64,000 nt of DNA, taken from positions 186,001 to 250,000 of the forward strand of contig NZ_JACYVA010000004.1 in the NCBI RefSeq assembly GCF_014842075.1, read 5' to 3'. The position numbers and the translations under genes are program-made. Shown in pieces: positions 23,946 through 33,240 of the stretch. How positions within the stretch are numbered: position 1 is the first letter of the stretch; the number at the start of each line of letters is the position of its first letter. The notes below the pieces were generated by a model. That model saw only the letters and a program-made list of their open reading frames with translations, ran no database searches and had not been told where the DNA came from. The DNA comes from Sphingomonas sp. CFBP 13720 (GTDB lineage Bacteria > Pseudomonadota > Alphaproteobacteria > Sphingomonadales > Sphingomonadaceae).

Positions 23946-24296
23946 CGACCGGCCGGTTTCGCGTGTTTCGGTTGTCCGCTCTATGTCTGGAATTAGGGCG
24001 CGTTGCCGATGGTCTGCTCTGCGCAGCCCGATTTGCAGCTTTCGGCAAGACCGGACGTTCGCCGACCTGATGTGAGCGACTGGCTTTGGTCGTAAACCGC
24101 CGTTCGGCTATATCAGGCGACAAAATCGGCAATCTGCTGTCCGCGGATAGAAACAGGCTTTCTTCGCTTGGTCTGCATCAGACGGAAGCGAACCTCGACA
24201 GGTCAATTGCTTATCCCACATTTCGCCGAATCGCCGATACGTGGGATAAACTGCAGCCGTCTGCTGGCTCGGCGATATCAGATCGCGTCAGCCGCT
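23946..24296. other. Non-coding interval after rtcR
   Basis: No gene can be supported. The interval has a long inverted repeat (listed separately) and otherwise unremarkable sequence leading to the integrase remnant. Confidence 0.4.
24211..24249. repeat. 9-bp inverted repeat TTATCCCAC / GTGGGATAA
   Basis: The two arms match perfectly and are separated by 21 bases. There is no following run of T, so it is not a typical terminator. The outer TTATCC/GGATAA words are the same as in the palindrome directly before rtcR. Possible roles are a protein-binding site shared by the cluster edges or a recombination site near the integrase remnant. Confidence 0.5.
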
Positions 24297-25170
24297 CTAG
24301 CTCATGCGTTTCATGCGCTTTATAATGCTTGGCCAGTCAACGTCCGGATAGCTGATCTCGTAGCACCTGCATGTCGGCGCCACGCCCGTAGAGCGTGCTG
24401 ACCAATCCGTTGGCATGTGGGCACCGTTGATTACGTTTCCGGCGACTGCACGCTCGTGGCCGCGCGCTGCGAACCCGGCGTTCCCTTGAACAGGATCGGC
24501 GATGGCAGGATGCGTGTGCGCGCCGGATCGATCTTCAGCGCGCAGGCCGCGCATAGCCGGTCCAGAATAGCCTGGCCGATCGCCTCGTAGAGCGCCGGCT
24601 CGATCGCATGGGCAATACCACTGTTGTGGCGACCGCGAGGATCGCCCAGTCGACGGGATGCAACGACGGAAGGGCGGAAATCCGTTGTAGCGTCTCGAGC
24701 CAGGGCAGGGGGCTGAAGTCCGAGATTGCCCCGAGCATGGCCTTGCGGTCACCGAAGTTCTGAAGGTCGGTCCGTTCCGGCGGATTGCCGAAGTCATATC
24801 GGGCAGCGGGGTCATGGTCCGTCAGGCCATGGACATGCCGGAATGCCCCCAGTTCGAGCGACGCCAGCTTCTGAGCCATGCCCTGCAGTTGTTGGTCGCT
24901 GACGCCGTCGAGATTGGCGTCGACCATGGTCCGGGCTGAGCGGAGCTGCTTGCTGGCAAGGCTGCGACGCGCGGCCGTACGCTTCTGCTCATACACGATG
25001 GCATGCGGGTGATAGCGCTGACGGGCTTCGTCGGGATCACGGGTGTCGAGCGTGCGCTTATACTCGCTCGCGCCGCCGTCGAAGAGCGGGCGGAGTGCGA
25101 CCGGGATGACGCGGCGGAAGTGGAAAATGCCGGTGCGAGGATCTTTGAAGGGGGCGGCCATACGGATCAC
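24297..25170 (-). pseudogene. Tyrosine recombinase (phage-type integrase), N-terminal remnant
   Basis: The start MAAPFKDPRTGIFHFRRVIP is typical of integrases with a DUF6538 N-terminal domain, followed by TLDTRDPDEARQRYHPHA and further helices. A frameshift near 24620 joins DWAILAVATTVV to AIEPALYEAIGQAILDRLCA in another frame, and the sequence ends before any core-binding or catalytic domain (no Arg-His-Arg-Tyr set). It reads away from the tRNA-Glu gene that lies 87 bases behind its start, the usual position of an integrase beside its attachment site. It marks this end of the accessory region. Confidence 0.75.
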
Positions 25171-25256
25171 TTTTTACGCATCCTTTGTACACAAGGATGG
25201 GTAAAGCGTCCGTGAAAACCTCAAAAACCCCGCTTTGCCGCCGCTTAGGCAGATGC

Positions 25257-25331
25257 TGGTGACCCCTACGGGAATCGAACCCGTGCTTCAGCCGTGAAAG
25301 GGCCGCGTCCTAACCGCTAGACGAAGGGGCC
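25257..25331 (-). tRNA. tRNA-Glu (anticodon TTC)
   Basis: A complete cloverleaf on the minus strand: acceptor GGCCCCT/AGGGGTC with discriminator A and encoded CCA, D arm with TCGTCTAGCGGTTAGGACG, anticodon loop CCTTTCACG with TTC, and T arm CACGGGTTCGATTCCCGTA. It is the probable attachment site of the integrated element to its left. Its D arm is nearly identical to that of Y-RNA-like unit 3, which makes it a useful local reference. Confidence 0.97.
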
Positions 25332-25388
25332 TTGAAGGCGTTGAGGGCGGTTAGGCGAGGTTGGGCGATCGGTCAACAGGGTTTTGCA

Positions 25389-27152
25389 TCAATCTGCCCA
25401 TGCAAGGTCGTCGATATGCAATTCGGCCGCCGGTCGTGCGCCCCAGTCGTCGAGTTTCGCGCGGCCTGCCAGCCACAGGCGACGATGCGCGGGCGCGCCC
25501 AGCAGCGCCGCGCCGAGTTCGGTTTCGGCCTGGCGAAAGGCTACGCCCTTGAAACTGCGACCGTCGTCGCCCGCGACGATGGCGCGGACATGGCCGGTGC
25601 CGACGATATCCGCCTTGACGATGCGCACCGGTCCTGCCGCGACGCGGGGGGCGGGCCAGCCCATGCCATAGGGGCCACCGGCCTCCAGCGCCTCGATCAG
25701 TAGCGGATTGACGCCGCCGGGGGCCAGCACGGCATCGACCAGCAGGGCGCGGTCCTCGCGCGCACGCTCGACCGGTTCGGCCATGCGGTCGTGCAGGAAA
25801 TCGGCGAGGGCGGGAATTGCGTCCTCCGCCACCGTCACGCCCGCCGCCGCCGCATGGCCGCCCCCCGCGACGACCAGCCCGAGTTCCTTCGCCGCAAGGA
25901 TCGCGGCACCCATGTCGACGCCGGGGATCGATCGACCCGACCCCTTGCCCACGCCGTTTTCGTCCAGTGCGATGACGAGAACCGGGCGGCCGAGTCGTTC
26001 CTTCAGCCGCCCCGCGACGATGCCGATCACGCCGGGATGCCAGCCGCGCGCGGCGACGACGACGCAGCCCCGGTCGGACTGGGGTGCTGCCAACAAGTCG
26101 GCGGACAGTTGCACGTCGCCCTCGATCATGCGGCGTTCGTCGTTCAACCGGTCGAGTTCGATCGCCAGCGCCTGCGCCTCGCCCGGATCTTCGGTCGTGA
26201 GCAGGCGGACGCCGAGATCGGATTTGCCGACGCGCCCGCCCGCGTTGATGCGGGGGCCGAGCGCGAACCCCAGATCGGTCGCGGTCGGGGCGCGGGTCAG
26301 GCGCGACGCTTCGATCAGCGCGGCGATGCCGACGTTGCGGCGTTGCGCCATGACCTTCAGCCCCTGTGCGACGAACGCCCGGTTCAGGCCGCGCAACTGC
26401 GCCACGTCGGCGACCGTGCCCAGCGCGACGAGGTCGAGCAGGTCGAGCAGCTTCGGTTCGGGGCGATCGGCAAAGAAACCGCGCCCCCGCAGCGTGCGGA
26501 GCAGCGCGGCACCCAGCAGGAAGGCGACGCCCACGGCAGCTAGATGCCCGTGTGCGCGGCCGACATCCTCGTCGAGCCGGTTGGGGTTCACCAGCGCCAG
26601 CGCATGGGGCAGGGCGGTGGTGCATTGATGGTGATCGACCACGACGACGTCGACCCCGGCATCGCGGGCGGCATCGAGCGCGTCGAACGCCTGCGCGCCA
26701 CAATCGACGGTGACGATCAGCGTCGCCCCTTCGCCCTGCAGCCGCAGCATGGCCCCGGCGGTGGGGCCATAGCCTTCGAGCTGACGGTCGGGAATGTACG
26801 GGCGAGCGGTCAGGCCGAGGTCGCGGAGCAGCCGGACCATCAGCGCGGCGGAGGTCGCTCCGTCCACGTCATAGTCGCCGAAGATCGCGACGCGTTCGCC
26901 CGCGACGACTGCGTCGGCCAAACGATCGGCGGCGCGATCCATATCGCGGAACCCCGACGGATCGGGCATGAAGGCGCGGATGCTGGGCAGCTTGTGCGCC
27001 GCAAGATCCTCACGTGGGCAACCGCGCGCGAGCAGGATACGGGTGACCAGATCGTCGGCGACGAACCCGGCGTCGGATACGTCGCCCGCCAGTCCGCGCC
27101 ACCGCCATGGCTGGCCGAGGATCGAGCGATGGATATCGAGAACGGGACGCAT
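25389..27152 (-). CDS. recJ: Single-stranded-DNA-specific exonuclease RecJ
   Basis: A 587-residue 5'-to-3' single-strand exonuclease acting in recombination and mismatch repair. The DHH phosphoesterase motifs are visible: FGDYDVDGATS (residues about 91-101), TVDCGAQA, VVDHHQC, ALGTVADVAQL and, in the DHHA1 part, GGGHAAAAGV. A C-terminal OB-like domain follows. Length and order are normal for RecJ. It lies 57 bases past the tRNA-Glu gene and marks the return to core chromosome. Confidence 0.95.
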   Translation of the reverse strand: MRPVLDIHRSILGQPWRWRGLAGDVSDAGFVADDLVTRILLARGCPREDLAAHKLPSIRAFMPDPSGFRDMDRAADRLADAVVAGERVAIFGDYDVDGATSAALMVRLLRDLGLTARPYIPDRQLEGYGPTAGAMLRLQGEGATLIVTVDCGAQAFDALDAARDAGVDVVVVDHHQCTTALPHALALVNPNRLDEDVGRAHGHLAAVGVAFLLGAALLRTLRGRGFFADRPEPKLLDLLDLVALGTVADVAQLRGLNRAFVAQGLKVMAQRRNVGIAALIEASRLTRAPTATDLGFALGPRINAGGRVGKSDLGVRLLTTEDPGEAQALAIELDRLNDERRMIEGDVQLSADLLAAPQSDRGCVVVAARGWHPGVIGIVAGRLKERLGRPVLVIALDENGVGKGSGRSIPGVDMGAAILAAKELGLVVAGGGHAAAAGVTVAEDAIPALADFLHDRMAEPVERAREDRALLVDAVLAPGGVNPLLIEALEAGGPYGMGWPAPRVAAGPVRIVKADIVGTGHVRAIVAGDDGRSFKGVAFRQAETELGAALLGAPAHRRLWLAGRAKLDDWGARPAAELHIDDLAWAD

Positions 27153-27243
27153 CTTGCTGCCTTTAGGGTGCGGGCGGTGTGGGGTCCAGCGGGAGGCGAA
27201 GTTGAGGAAGTCGAGGCGCTGGCGGGGTTGGCAGAAAGGAGTG

Positions 27244-27276
27244 GTTCACGCGAAGTCGCGATGACGCGAAGGGGAA
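27244..27276 (+). repeat. 33-base intergenic repeat, left copy
   Basis: Begins GTTCACGCGAAG and contains GACGCGAAG. It matches the copy at 27440-27472 on the other strand in all but about six positions, so the pair can form a long stem enclosing roughly 160 bases. Confidence 0.6.
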
Positions 27277-27439
27277 GAGAAAAGGATTGTTCGCGCGGAG
27301 GCGCGGAGGCGCGGAGGAGTTACGCCCGTGGCACCGTTTCCCGCAGCCGCGATGTTCCGTTATCGTCGTCGTGGACACGGGATTGCGTTCGCGATCGGCA
27401 TCACCGAAGCACCTTCCGCACCTTCGCGTGAAAAGCCCA

Positions 27440-27472
27440 TTCTTCTTCGCGTCTTCGCGTCTTTGCGTGAAC
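27440..27472 (-). repeat. 33-base intergenic repeat, right inverted copy
   Basis: Reads GTTCACGCAAAGACGCGAAG and onward on the minus strand, inverted relative to the left copy at 27244-27276. Function unknown. Confidence 0.6.
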
Positions 27473-27562
27473 CGACCTGACTTGCCGATATCCGGGTAAC
27501 GGGGGAGAAGCGTGCCCGTCCCGCGACGCTGTCATATCGCGATCGTCCAGGACAGCGGTCGG

Positions 27563-27832
27563 TCAGTCCTCGCCGAAGCGGTCCTCGACCAGTTGCACGA
27601 GCTGTCCGACGACGGCTTCGGCACCGTCCCCCGACGCGCTGATCGTGATGTGATCGCCCTTGGCCGCGCCCAGCATCATCAGGCCCATGATCGACGTGCC
27701 GGTGACGCGCGATCCGTCCTTTTCGACCGATACCTCGATCGGCTGTGCGGCGGCCATCGTCACGAACTTGGCGGAGGCGCGGGCGTGCAGACCGCGGCGA
27801 TTGGTGATCTGGACCGTGCGGGCGACGCTCAT
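27563..27832 (-). CDS. ptsH: HPr-family phosphocarrier protein (PTS-Ntr)
   Basis: An 89-residue phosphocarrier. The active histidine is His16 in NRRGLHARAS, and the regulatory serine is Ser47 in GTSIMGLMML, the target of HPr kinase. It passes phosphate from EI to the EIIA encoded just upstream in transcription order. In alphaproteobacteria this is a regulatory, not sugar-transporting, chain. The start overlaps the EIIA stop (ATGA), and it is the last gene of the chvI-chvG-hprK-rapZ-EIIA-ptsH block. Confidence 0.93.
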   Translation of the reverse strand: MSVARTVQITNRRGLHARASAKFVTMAAAQPIEVSVEKDGSRVTGTSIMGLMMLGAAKGDHITISASGDGAEAVVGQLVQLVEDRFGED

Positions 27833-28236
27833 GCCGCTGCCTCGCCCAGCACTTCGGAGGCGACCGAGATATATTTCCGACCCGCCTCTCGCGCGGCGGC
27901 AACTGCTTCGGCAACCTTCATCGCCTTTCGCGCGCCGCCAAGCCGGATCAGCATTGGCAGGTTGATGCCCGCAATCACCTCTACCCGCCCGGTTTCCATC
28001 AGCGAGATGGCAAGGTTGGACGGCGTTCCTCCGAACAGGTCTGTCAGCACGATGACCCCGCGACCGGTATCGACGTCGGCGATCGCCTTCGCGATATCGG
28101 CGCGGCGTTCCTCCATATCGTCTTCGGGGCCGATACAGACGGTGGCGATGCGTTCCTGCGGGCCGACGACATGTTCCATCGCGACTACGAACTCCTGGGC
28201 GAGACGGCCGTGCGTCACCAATACCAAGCCGATCAT
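27829..28236 (-). CDS. PTS mannose-type EIIA protein
   Basis: About 135 residues starting at MIGLVLVTHGRLAQEF, where the histidine of VTHG (residue 9) is the phosphorylation site. VIVLTDLFGGTPSNLA is the family's second hallmark. An upstream ATG at 28263 would add nine residues and overlap rapZ; the ATG at 28236 gives the usual family start. In this group the stand-alone EIIA receives phosphate from HPr and serves in regulation, as there are no EIIB or EIIC transport partners here. Confidence 0.9.
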   Translation of the reverse strand: MIGLVLVTHGRLAQEFVVAMEHVVGPQERIATVCIGPEDDMEERRADIAKAIADVDTGRGVIVLTDLFGGTPSNLAISLMETGRVEVIAGINLPMLIRLGGARKAMKVAEAVAAAREAGRKYISVASEVLGEAAA

Positions 28237-28259
28237 GTCAGTCGCTGTTCCTACATCCG

Positions 28260-29156
28260 TCATGGCGCCTGCACTGCGCCTTCAAGCGAATCCTGCGGCG
28301 CACTGCCGAGGTCGCGATGCTGTATCGTGGGCGAAAATCCCTGTTCGCGCAACCATCCCCCGATCCGTTCGGCGACATGGACCGAACGGTGCCGTCCGCC
28401 GGTGCAACCGAATGCGATCGTGACATAGGATTTGCCCTCCGCATGATAGCGCGGCAGCAGCGTGGCCAGCATCGTTTCGAACGATGCCATCGCGGCGGGA
28501 TAGGCCGGATCGTCGGCAACATAGGCGGCGACGTCGGCATCGCGACCGGTGCCGGGGCGCAGGTCGGGCACCCAGTGCGGGTTGCGCAGGAACCGCATGT
28601 CGAGCACGATATCGGCATCGCGCGGTACGCCGCGCGAAAAGCCGAACGACTTGACCGTCAGCACCGTTTCGCCGTGGCCCTTGCCGCCGAACGTGCCGCG
28701 TACCCAGTGCGCCAGATCGTTCGCGGAAAATTGCGTCGTGTCGACCAGCCGGTTTGCGAAATCGCGCAACGGCGCCATCAACAGCCGTTCGCGCTCGATC
28801 CCGTCGGTCGCCGGGCGATCGGGGGCCAGCGGGTGGCGGCGGCGGGTTTCGTTGTAGCGCCGCTCCAGCTCGCCCGTGTCGCAATCGAGGAACAGCGTGC
28901 CGAATCCGTAATCGGGCCGGTCGGCGATCCCCTGAACGATCTGACGCGCGTCGAAATCACGGGTGCGCGCGCCAATGCCAAGGGCGAGGGGGCGTTCGGT
29001 CCCCGCATCGCGTCCGCCGGACGCCAGCAACCCTTCCAGCAAACGTAGCGGCAGGTTGTCGACCACTTCCCAGCCGAGGTCCTCCAGCGTGCGCAACACC
29101 GTCGATTTGCCCGCACCCGACATGCCGGTGACGAGCAGGATAGGGGGGGCGTTCAT
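28260..29156 (-). CDS. rapZ: RapZ-type nucleotide-binding RNase adapter
   Basis: A 298-residue protein. The N-terminal P-loop kinase-like domain has Walker A GMSGAGKS (residues 11-18) and the segment DLGWEVVDNLPL. The C-terminal domain contains DMRFLRNPHWVPDLRPGTGRD and VTIAFGCTGGRHRSVHVAE, the RNA-binding and structural core of RapZ. In enterobacteria RapZ guides RNase E to a small RNA that controls amino sugar synthesis; in alphaproteobacteria its target is unknown. It overlaps hprK at its start and EIIA at its end. Confidence 0.92.
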   Translation of the reverse strand: MNAPPILLVTGMSGAGKSTVLRTLEDLGWEVVDNLPLRLLEGLLASGGRDAGTERPLALGIGARTRDFDARQIVQGIADRPDYGFGTLFLDCDTGELERRYNETRRRHPLAPDRPATDGIERERLLMAPLRDFANRLVDTTQFSANDLAHWVRGTFGGKGHGETVLTVKSFGFSRGVPRDADIVLDMRFLRNPHWVPDLRPGTGRDADVAAYVADDPAYPAAMASFETMLATLLPRYHAEGKSYVTIAFGCTGGRHRSVHVAERIGGWLREQGFSPTIQHRDLGSAPQDSLEGAVQAP

Positions 29157-29572
29157 GACAATGGCCTTTTGATGAGCAGCTCGATCTTGCACGGCGTCGA
29201 CGCCTCTATCAGCGTAAGCCGCGCCATCGTCAAAGCAACGCCGCAAAACGTCGTGGTTTCCGGTCGAGGCATGCGCGACGGTGCCGAATCCGCCGTCACT
29301 ACCAGCGCGACGGGCAGGCCGGCTACGAACGGCATCGACACGATCCCGACCCCGCGGACCTCGATCCGGCCGGCGATCCGGTCGGGCGCCCGGGCGAACA
29401 GCCGGTCGCCGATGCGTTCGACGATCGTGCGGTCGTCCGCGACCAGCGTCCAGCCGCGATCGATGAGGCGCAGCGTCAGGTCGGACTTGCCCGATCCCGA
29501 CGGGCCTTCGATCAGCACCGCCCGGCCATCGATCGCGACGCACGATGCGTGGATGGTTTCGGCCGTGGTCAT
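29153..29572 (-). CDS. hprK: HPr kinase/phosphorylase, short alphaproteobacterial form
   Basis: A 139-residue protein holding only the catalytic domain. The P-loop is GPSGSGKS (residues 23-30). The ADDRTIVER and IEVRGVGIVSMP segments match the HprK signature region. The N-terminal domain of firmicute HprK is absent, as is normal in alphaproteobacteria. It phosphorylates Ser47 of the HPr encoded in the same operon. It overlaps both chvG and rapZ by four bases, so the block is tightly coupled. Confidence 0.92.
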   Translation of the reverse strand: MTTAETIHASCVAIDGRAVLIEGPSGSGKSDLTLRLIDRGWTLVADDRTIVERIGDRLFARAPDRIAGRIEVRGVGIVSMPFVAGLPVALVVTADSAPSRMPRPETTTFCGVALTMARLTLIEASTPCKIELLIKRPLS

Positions 29573-31170
29573 AGGATGCCGGCCGGTAACTGGACGACGA
29601 ACCGTGCGCCTTCGCGCCGGTCGCTTCGGGGTTCGACCGCGATCGTGCCGTCATGCCCCTCGACGATGGTCCGTGCGATGGCGAGGCCCAGACCGGAATG
29701 CTGGCCGAACGCCTCGCCCCCCGGGCGGACCGAATGGAACCGGCGAAAGATGGCGACGCGTTCGCCTTCCGGCACGCCCGGCCCCTCGTCCTCGACCGCG
29801 ATCTCGATCAGGTCGCCATCGTTGTTCCCGGTAATGGTGACGGTGCCGCCGGGCGGCGAGAAGGACAGCGCGTTTTCGATCAGGTTGGCGAAGACGCGCT
29901 CCAGCCTCCCACCCTCGCCCGACACGACCAGCGCGTCGTCGTCGGGATCGAAGCGCAGGGTCACGTCGCGATCGATCCCGCGATCGACCCGATAGTCGAC
30001 CAGCGCGGCGATCAGCCGGCGCAGATCGACCGGTTCGAACTTTGCACGCGCCAGTTGCGCATCGAGGCGCGACGCATCGGATATATCGGTGATGAGCCGG
30101 TCGAGCCGGCGAACGTCGTCCTGCACGATCTCCAGAAGCTGCCGTTGCAAATCGGGGTCGCGCACGGTCGCAAGGCCGTCGACCGCCGACCGGAGCGAGG
30201 CGAGCGGGTTCTTCAATTCGTGCGTAACGTCGGCGGCAAAGGCTTCGGTGGCGTCGATCCGGCTGCGCAGTGCGCCGCTCATGTCCGACAGCGCGCGGGC
30301 CAGCATTCCGATCTCGTCACGGCGGGACGGCAGGCGGGGAACGACGACCTCTCGCGCACGGCCGAGGCGGACGAGAATCGCGGCGCGCGCCAGCATCCGC
30401 ATCGGACGGACGATCGTCCGCGCGAGGAATAGCGACAGCAGCACCGACAACAAGGCGGCGACACCCAGCACCATGCTGAGCCGGAAGCGTTCCGACCGCA
30501 CCGTCTGGGTAATGTCGCGCGCGTTGACGGTCGACATCAGCACGCGGTCTTCGGGCAGGGCGGCGGCGGCGGTGACGACGGGGGTCCGGTCGGGCGCGCG
30601 CCAGACGGTGCCCGCCGCCCCGCCGGTCGTGCGCACCGTCACCACGTCAGGCCAGCGCAGTCCGCGTCCCGGCGCGCGTTCGCGGTACAGCGGATCGCGT
30701 TCGTTGCCGACCACGGTGTCGATCGCGGCGTCGAGCGCGCGGGCGATATCCTGTTGCCATCCGTCCTTGTCCGGGTCGAGCAACTGGAAATTGCGCGCTC
30801 CCAACGCCCGGCTGTCCGCGACCAGCCGCCCCCGCCGGTCGTAGATGCGCAGCCGCATCCCCGATTTGCGCGCGAAATCAACCATCCCGTCGGTCCGGTC
30901 GTCGGGCGGCAGCATCGACAGCGCCTCCGCGATCAGCCGCACCTCGCGCTCCGCCTGCGCCACGCGGCCATCGAGAATGCGTGCGCGATAACTGTCGAGA
31001 TAGAAGAAGCCACCCGCCAGCAGCGCCAGTGCGAAGATGTTGACGAACAGGATGCGCGGGGTCAGCGAAACGCGTCCCGACCAGCGTAGCGACAGCGCCC
31101 CTTCGTCCGCCAGCGGGGTCAGCGAAGCCTCGTCGCTCCGCTCAATCGTCGGCGAAGCGATAGCCGGCAC
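29569..31170 (-). CDS. chvG: ChvG-type sensor histidine kinase
   Basis: About 533 residues. One membrane helix near the N-terminus ([19 protein letters not shown]), a periplasmic sensor of about 200 residues, a second helix ([20 protein letters not shown]), a HAMP region, then the phosphorylated histidine in [20 protein letters not shown], the N box [14 protein letters not shown], and G boxes in [10 protein letters not shown] and [18 protein letters not shown]. It pairs with ChvI upstream and in relatives senses acid or envelope stress. The start is uncertain: no ATG is available near the right place, and the GTG at 31170, inside the end of chvI, is the best candidate. Confidence 0.9.
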   Translation of the reverse strand: MPAIASPTIERSDEASLTPLADEGALSLRWSGRVSLTPRILFVNIFALALLAGGFFYLDSYRARILDGRVAQAEREVRLIAEALSMLPPDDRTDGMVDFARKSGMRLRIYDRRGRLVADSRALGARNFQLLDPDKDGWQQDIARALDAAIDTVVGNERDPLYRERAPGRGLRWPDVVTVRTTGGAAGTVWRAPDRTPVVTAAAALPEDRVLMSTVNARDITQTVRSERFRLSMVLGVAALLSVLLSLFLARTIVRPMRMLARAAILVRLGRAREVVVPRLPSRRDEIGMLARALSDMSGALRSRIDATEAFAADVTHELKNPLASLRSAVDGLATVRDPDLQRQLLEIVQDDVRRLDRLITDISDASRLDAQLARAKFEPVDLRRLIAALVDYRVDRGIDRDVTLRFDPDDDALVVSGEGGRLERVFANLIENALSFSPPGGTVTITGNNDGDLIEIAVEDEGPGVPEGERVAIFRRFHSVRPGGEAFGQHSGLGLAIARTIVEGHDGTIAVEPRSDRREGARFVVQLPAGIL

Positions 31171-31849
31171 CGTAGAGCGTCTCGATCGAATCGAACTGTT
31201 TGTCGACCTGCCGGAACTTGCGGCGCAGGCGCTTGATATGGCTGTCGATCGTGCGATCGTCGACATAGATGTCGTCCTGATACGCCGCGTCCATCAACTG
31301 GTTGCGCGTCTTGACGATGCCGGGGCGGCTGGCCAGCGTTTCGAGGATCAGGAATTCGGTGACGGTCAGCGTGACGTTCTCGCCATCCCACGTCACCCGG
31401 TGGCGTGCCGGGTCCATGGCAAGGCGGCCGCGCTCCAGCACCGGTTGCGGCGCGTCGTCGCTACCTTCGCCGCCGGGCTGCGCCGGTTCGGCACGGCGCA
31501 GGATGGCGCGGATGCGCGCGATCAGCAGGCGTTGCGAGAACGGCTTGGCGATATAATCGTCGGCCCCCATCGCAAGACCCAGCGCCTCGTCCAGCTCGTC
31601 GTCCTTCGACGTCAGGAAGATTACCGGCAGCCGGCTCTTTTCCCGTAACCGGCGCAGCAGCTCCAGCCCGTCCATGCGCGGCATCTTGATGTCGAGCACG
31701 GCAAGGTCGGGCGGGTTCTCCGCAAACGCCTTCAACGCGACCTCGCCATCCGAATAGACGCGAGTGACGAATCCCTCCGCCTGCAACGCGATCGACACCG
31801 ACGTTAGAATGTTGCGGTCGTCATCGACCAGCGCGATCGTCGCGGTCAT
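31142..31849 (-). CDS. chvI: ChvI-type response regulator
   Basis: A 235-residue OmpR/PhoB-family regulator. The receiver domain has the acidic pair at residues 10-11, the phosphorylated Asp53 in [13 protein letters not shown], and Lys in DYIAKPF. A winged-helix DNA-binding domain follows, ending in [17 protein letters not shown] and [12 protein letters not shown]. It is the first gene of the chvI-chvG-hprK-rapZ-EIIA-ptsH block, an arrangement conserved across alphaproteobacteria. The pckA gene often found beside it is absent here and chrA takes the place. Confidence 0.93.
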   Translation of the reverse strand: MTATIALVDDDRNILTSVSIALQAEGFVTRVYSDGEVALKAFAENPPDLAVLDIKMPRMDGLELLRRLREKSRLPVIFLTSKDDELDEALGLAMGADDYIAKPFSQRLLIARIRAILRRAEPAQPGGEGSDDAPQPVLERGRLAMDPARHRVTWDGENVTLTVTEFLILETLASRPGIVKTRNQLMDAAYQDDIYVDDRTIDSHIKRLRRKFRQVDKQFDSIETLYGAGYRFADD

Positions 31850-31933
31850 TGCGGGCGGCCCTTCTGCATCCTGATCGACCGGTACGGGAAAGGGGCCACG
31901 TGCTCAATGGCGATCTGAACGCAGCCGTTCCGG

Positions 31934-33127
31934 TTACGGGAGCAGCAACCAGCCCGCGACCGCGCCTGCCGTGAGGAGCGCGGGCGCGACCCATGCGCCT
32001 TTCAGTCGCCATGCCAGCCACAGTGCGGGCACGAACAACCCCAGCCCGACCAGCGGCTCCGTCACCCGCAGCCCGGTCGCAGTCCCCAGTTGCACGAAGG
32101 TCGCGGCGATGATGCCGACGACCGCCGCCGCCACGCCGCCGAGGAACCGGTGCAGCGCGGGGTTCTCCACCAGCGCCTCCAGCCGTTCGAACAGGATCAG
32201 CGAAAAGGCGAAGGCGGGAAGGAACATCCCGGCGGTGATCGCCAGCGCGCCGCCCAGTCCGCCCGCGACATAGCCGACGAACGTCGCGAAGATGACGAGT
32301 GGGGCGGGCAGCACCCCCGCCAGCGCGATGCCGTCGAGGAACTGGCCGTCACCGATCCACCCGCGCCCGACGGTGTCGCCACGGACATAGGGGATTGCGG
32401 TATAGGCACCGCCGAAGGTCAGTAGTCCCCCCTTCAGGCCGGCGATGAACAGCGCCGCCAGCGTGACCGGGGCGGCGGCGATGACGGGTGCCGGTCCGAT
32501 CGGGACGGGACCGTGCAACGCGATCGCGGCGGCGATGCCGGCCGCGACGATCGCCAGCGCCAGTGCGGGCCGATGGGTGAGGGCGTGAACCCCGCCTGCC
32601 ACGGCCAGCGGAATCCAGAACGGTACGCCGAGCAGCGAGACCGCCATAGCGCCGAGTGCGAGGATGGCGAGCGTCCGGTCCTCGATCACATGCTGGCCGA
32701 TGCGGACTACCGCCCGCGCGATGATTGCCAGAATGACGATCTGAACGCCCATCAGGACGCCGGCCAGACCGGCGTTGCCTGCGATATAGCTGACATACAG
32801 CCATCCCGCTCCCAGCATTAGCACTAGTCCGGGCAGCATGAAGCCCAGCCCGGCAAGCAATCCCCCTGCGCGGCCACGGGCGACCATACCCAGATGGACG
32901 CACAATTCATGCGCCTCTGGCCCGGGCAGCACCTGCAACACCGCCAGCAGCCGGTTGAACCGGCCCGGGTCGATCCAGCGTTCCTCGTCGACCAGCGCCT
33001 GCCGCAGCATCGCGATCTGCGCCACCGGACCGCCGAAGGCGAGTGCGCCGAAGCGGAGGAATTTCAGGAACAATGCGGGCAGGCTCAATCGCCGGGGTGC
33101 GAACGGGACGGCAGCTTCGATCATCAT
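31934..33127 (-). CDS. chrA: Chromate transporter, two-domain ChrA
   Basis: A 397-residue membrane protein with two similar halves. The first has LRFGALAFGGPVAQIAML and RLLAVLQVLPGPEAHELCVHLG, the second LKGGLLTFGGAYTAIPYVRG and DGIALAGVLPAPLVIFATFVGY. This is the long CHR family form that exports chromate or acts as a related anion exporter. There are about 10 helices. No other chromate-resistance genes are adjacent, so the role may be general. Two ATG codons stand in tandem at the start. Confidence 0.9.
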   Translation of the reverse strand: MMIEAAVPFAPRRLSLPALFLKFLRFGALAFGGPVAQIAMLRQALVDEERWIDPGRFNRLLAVLQVLPGPEAHELCVHLGMVARGRAGGLLAGLGFMLPGLVLMLGAGWLYVSYIAGNAGLAGVLMGVQIVILAIIARAVVRIGQHVIEDRTLAILALGAMAVSLLGVPFWIPLAVAGGVHALTHRPALALAIVAAGIAAAIALHGPVPIGPAPVIAAAPVTLAALFIAGLKGGLLTFGGAYTAIPYVRGDTVGRGWIGDGQFLDGIALAGVLPAPLVIFATFVGYVAGGLGGALAITAGMFLPAFAFSLILFERLEALVENPALHRFLGGVAAAVVGIIAATFVQLGTATGLRVTEPLVGLGLFVPALWLAWRLKGAWVAPALLTAGAVAGWLLLP

Positions 33128-33240
33128 ACGCTCCTATGCGCCGCGGACGCGACGAATGGAGCGGACTTGGACGAAGGTTCGTCTGAACGGGCGTCCGCAC
33201 CGGCCCGTGACGTCTACAATGCGCAGCCCGTCGAACGTCG

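Larger units (their letters stand above)
27153..27562. other. Repeat-containing intergenic region between recJ and ptsH
   Basis: About 410 bases without a gene. It holds two 33-base inverted copies of a repeat (listed next) and a run of GCGGAG units around 27296-27316. This kind of GTTCACGC...GACGCGAAG sequence is, from memory, common between genes in sphingomonads. Confidence 0.6.

Noticed and set aside
25257..25331. Direct repeat of the tRNA-Glu 3' end marking the far attachment site
   Set aside because: I looked for the T-arm and acceptor sequence elsewhere in the window and found no second copy apart from the diverged mimic in unit 3.
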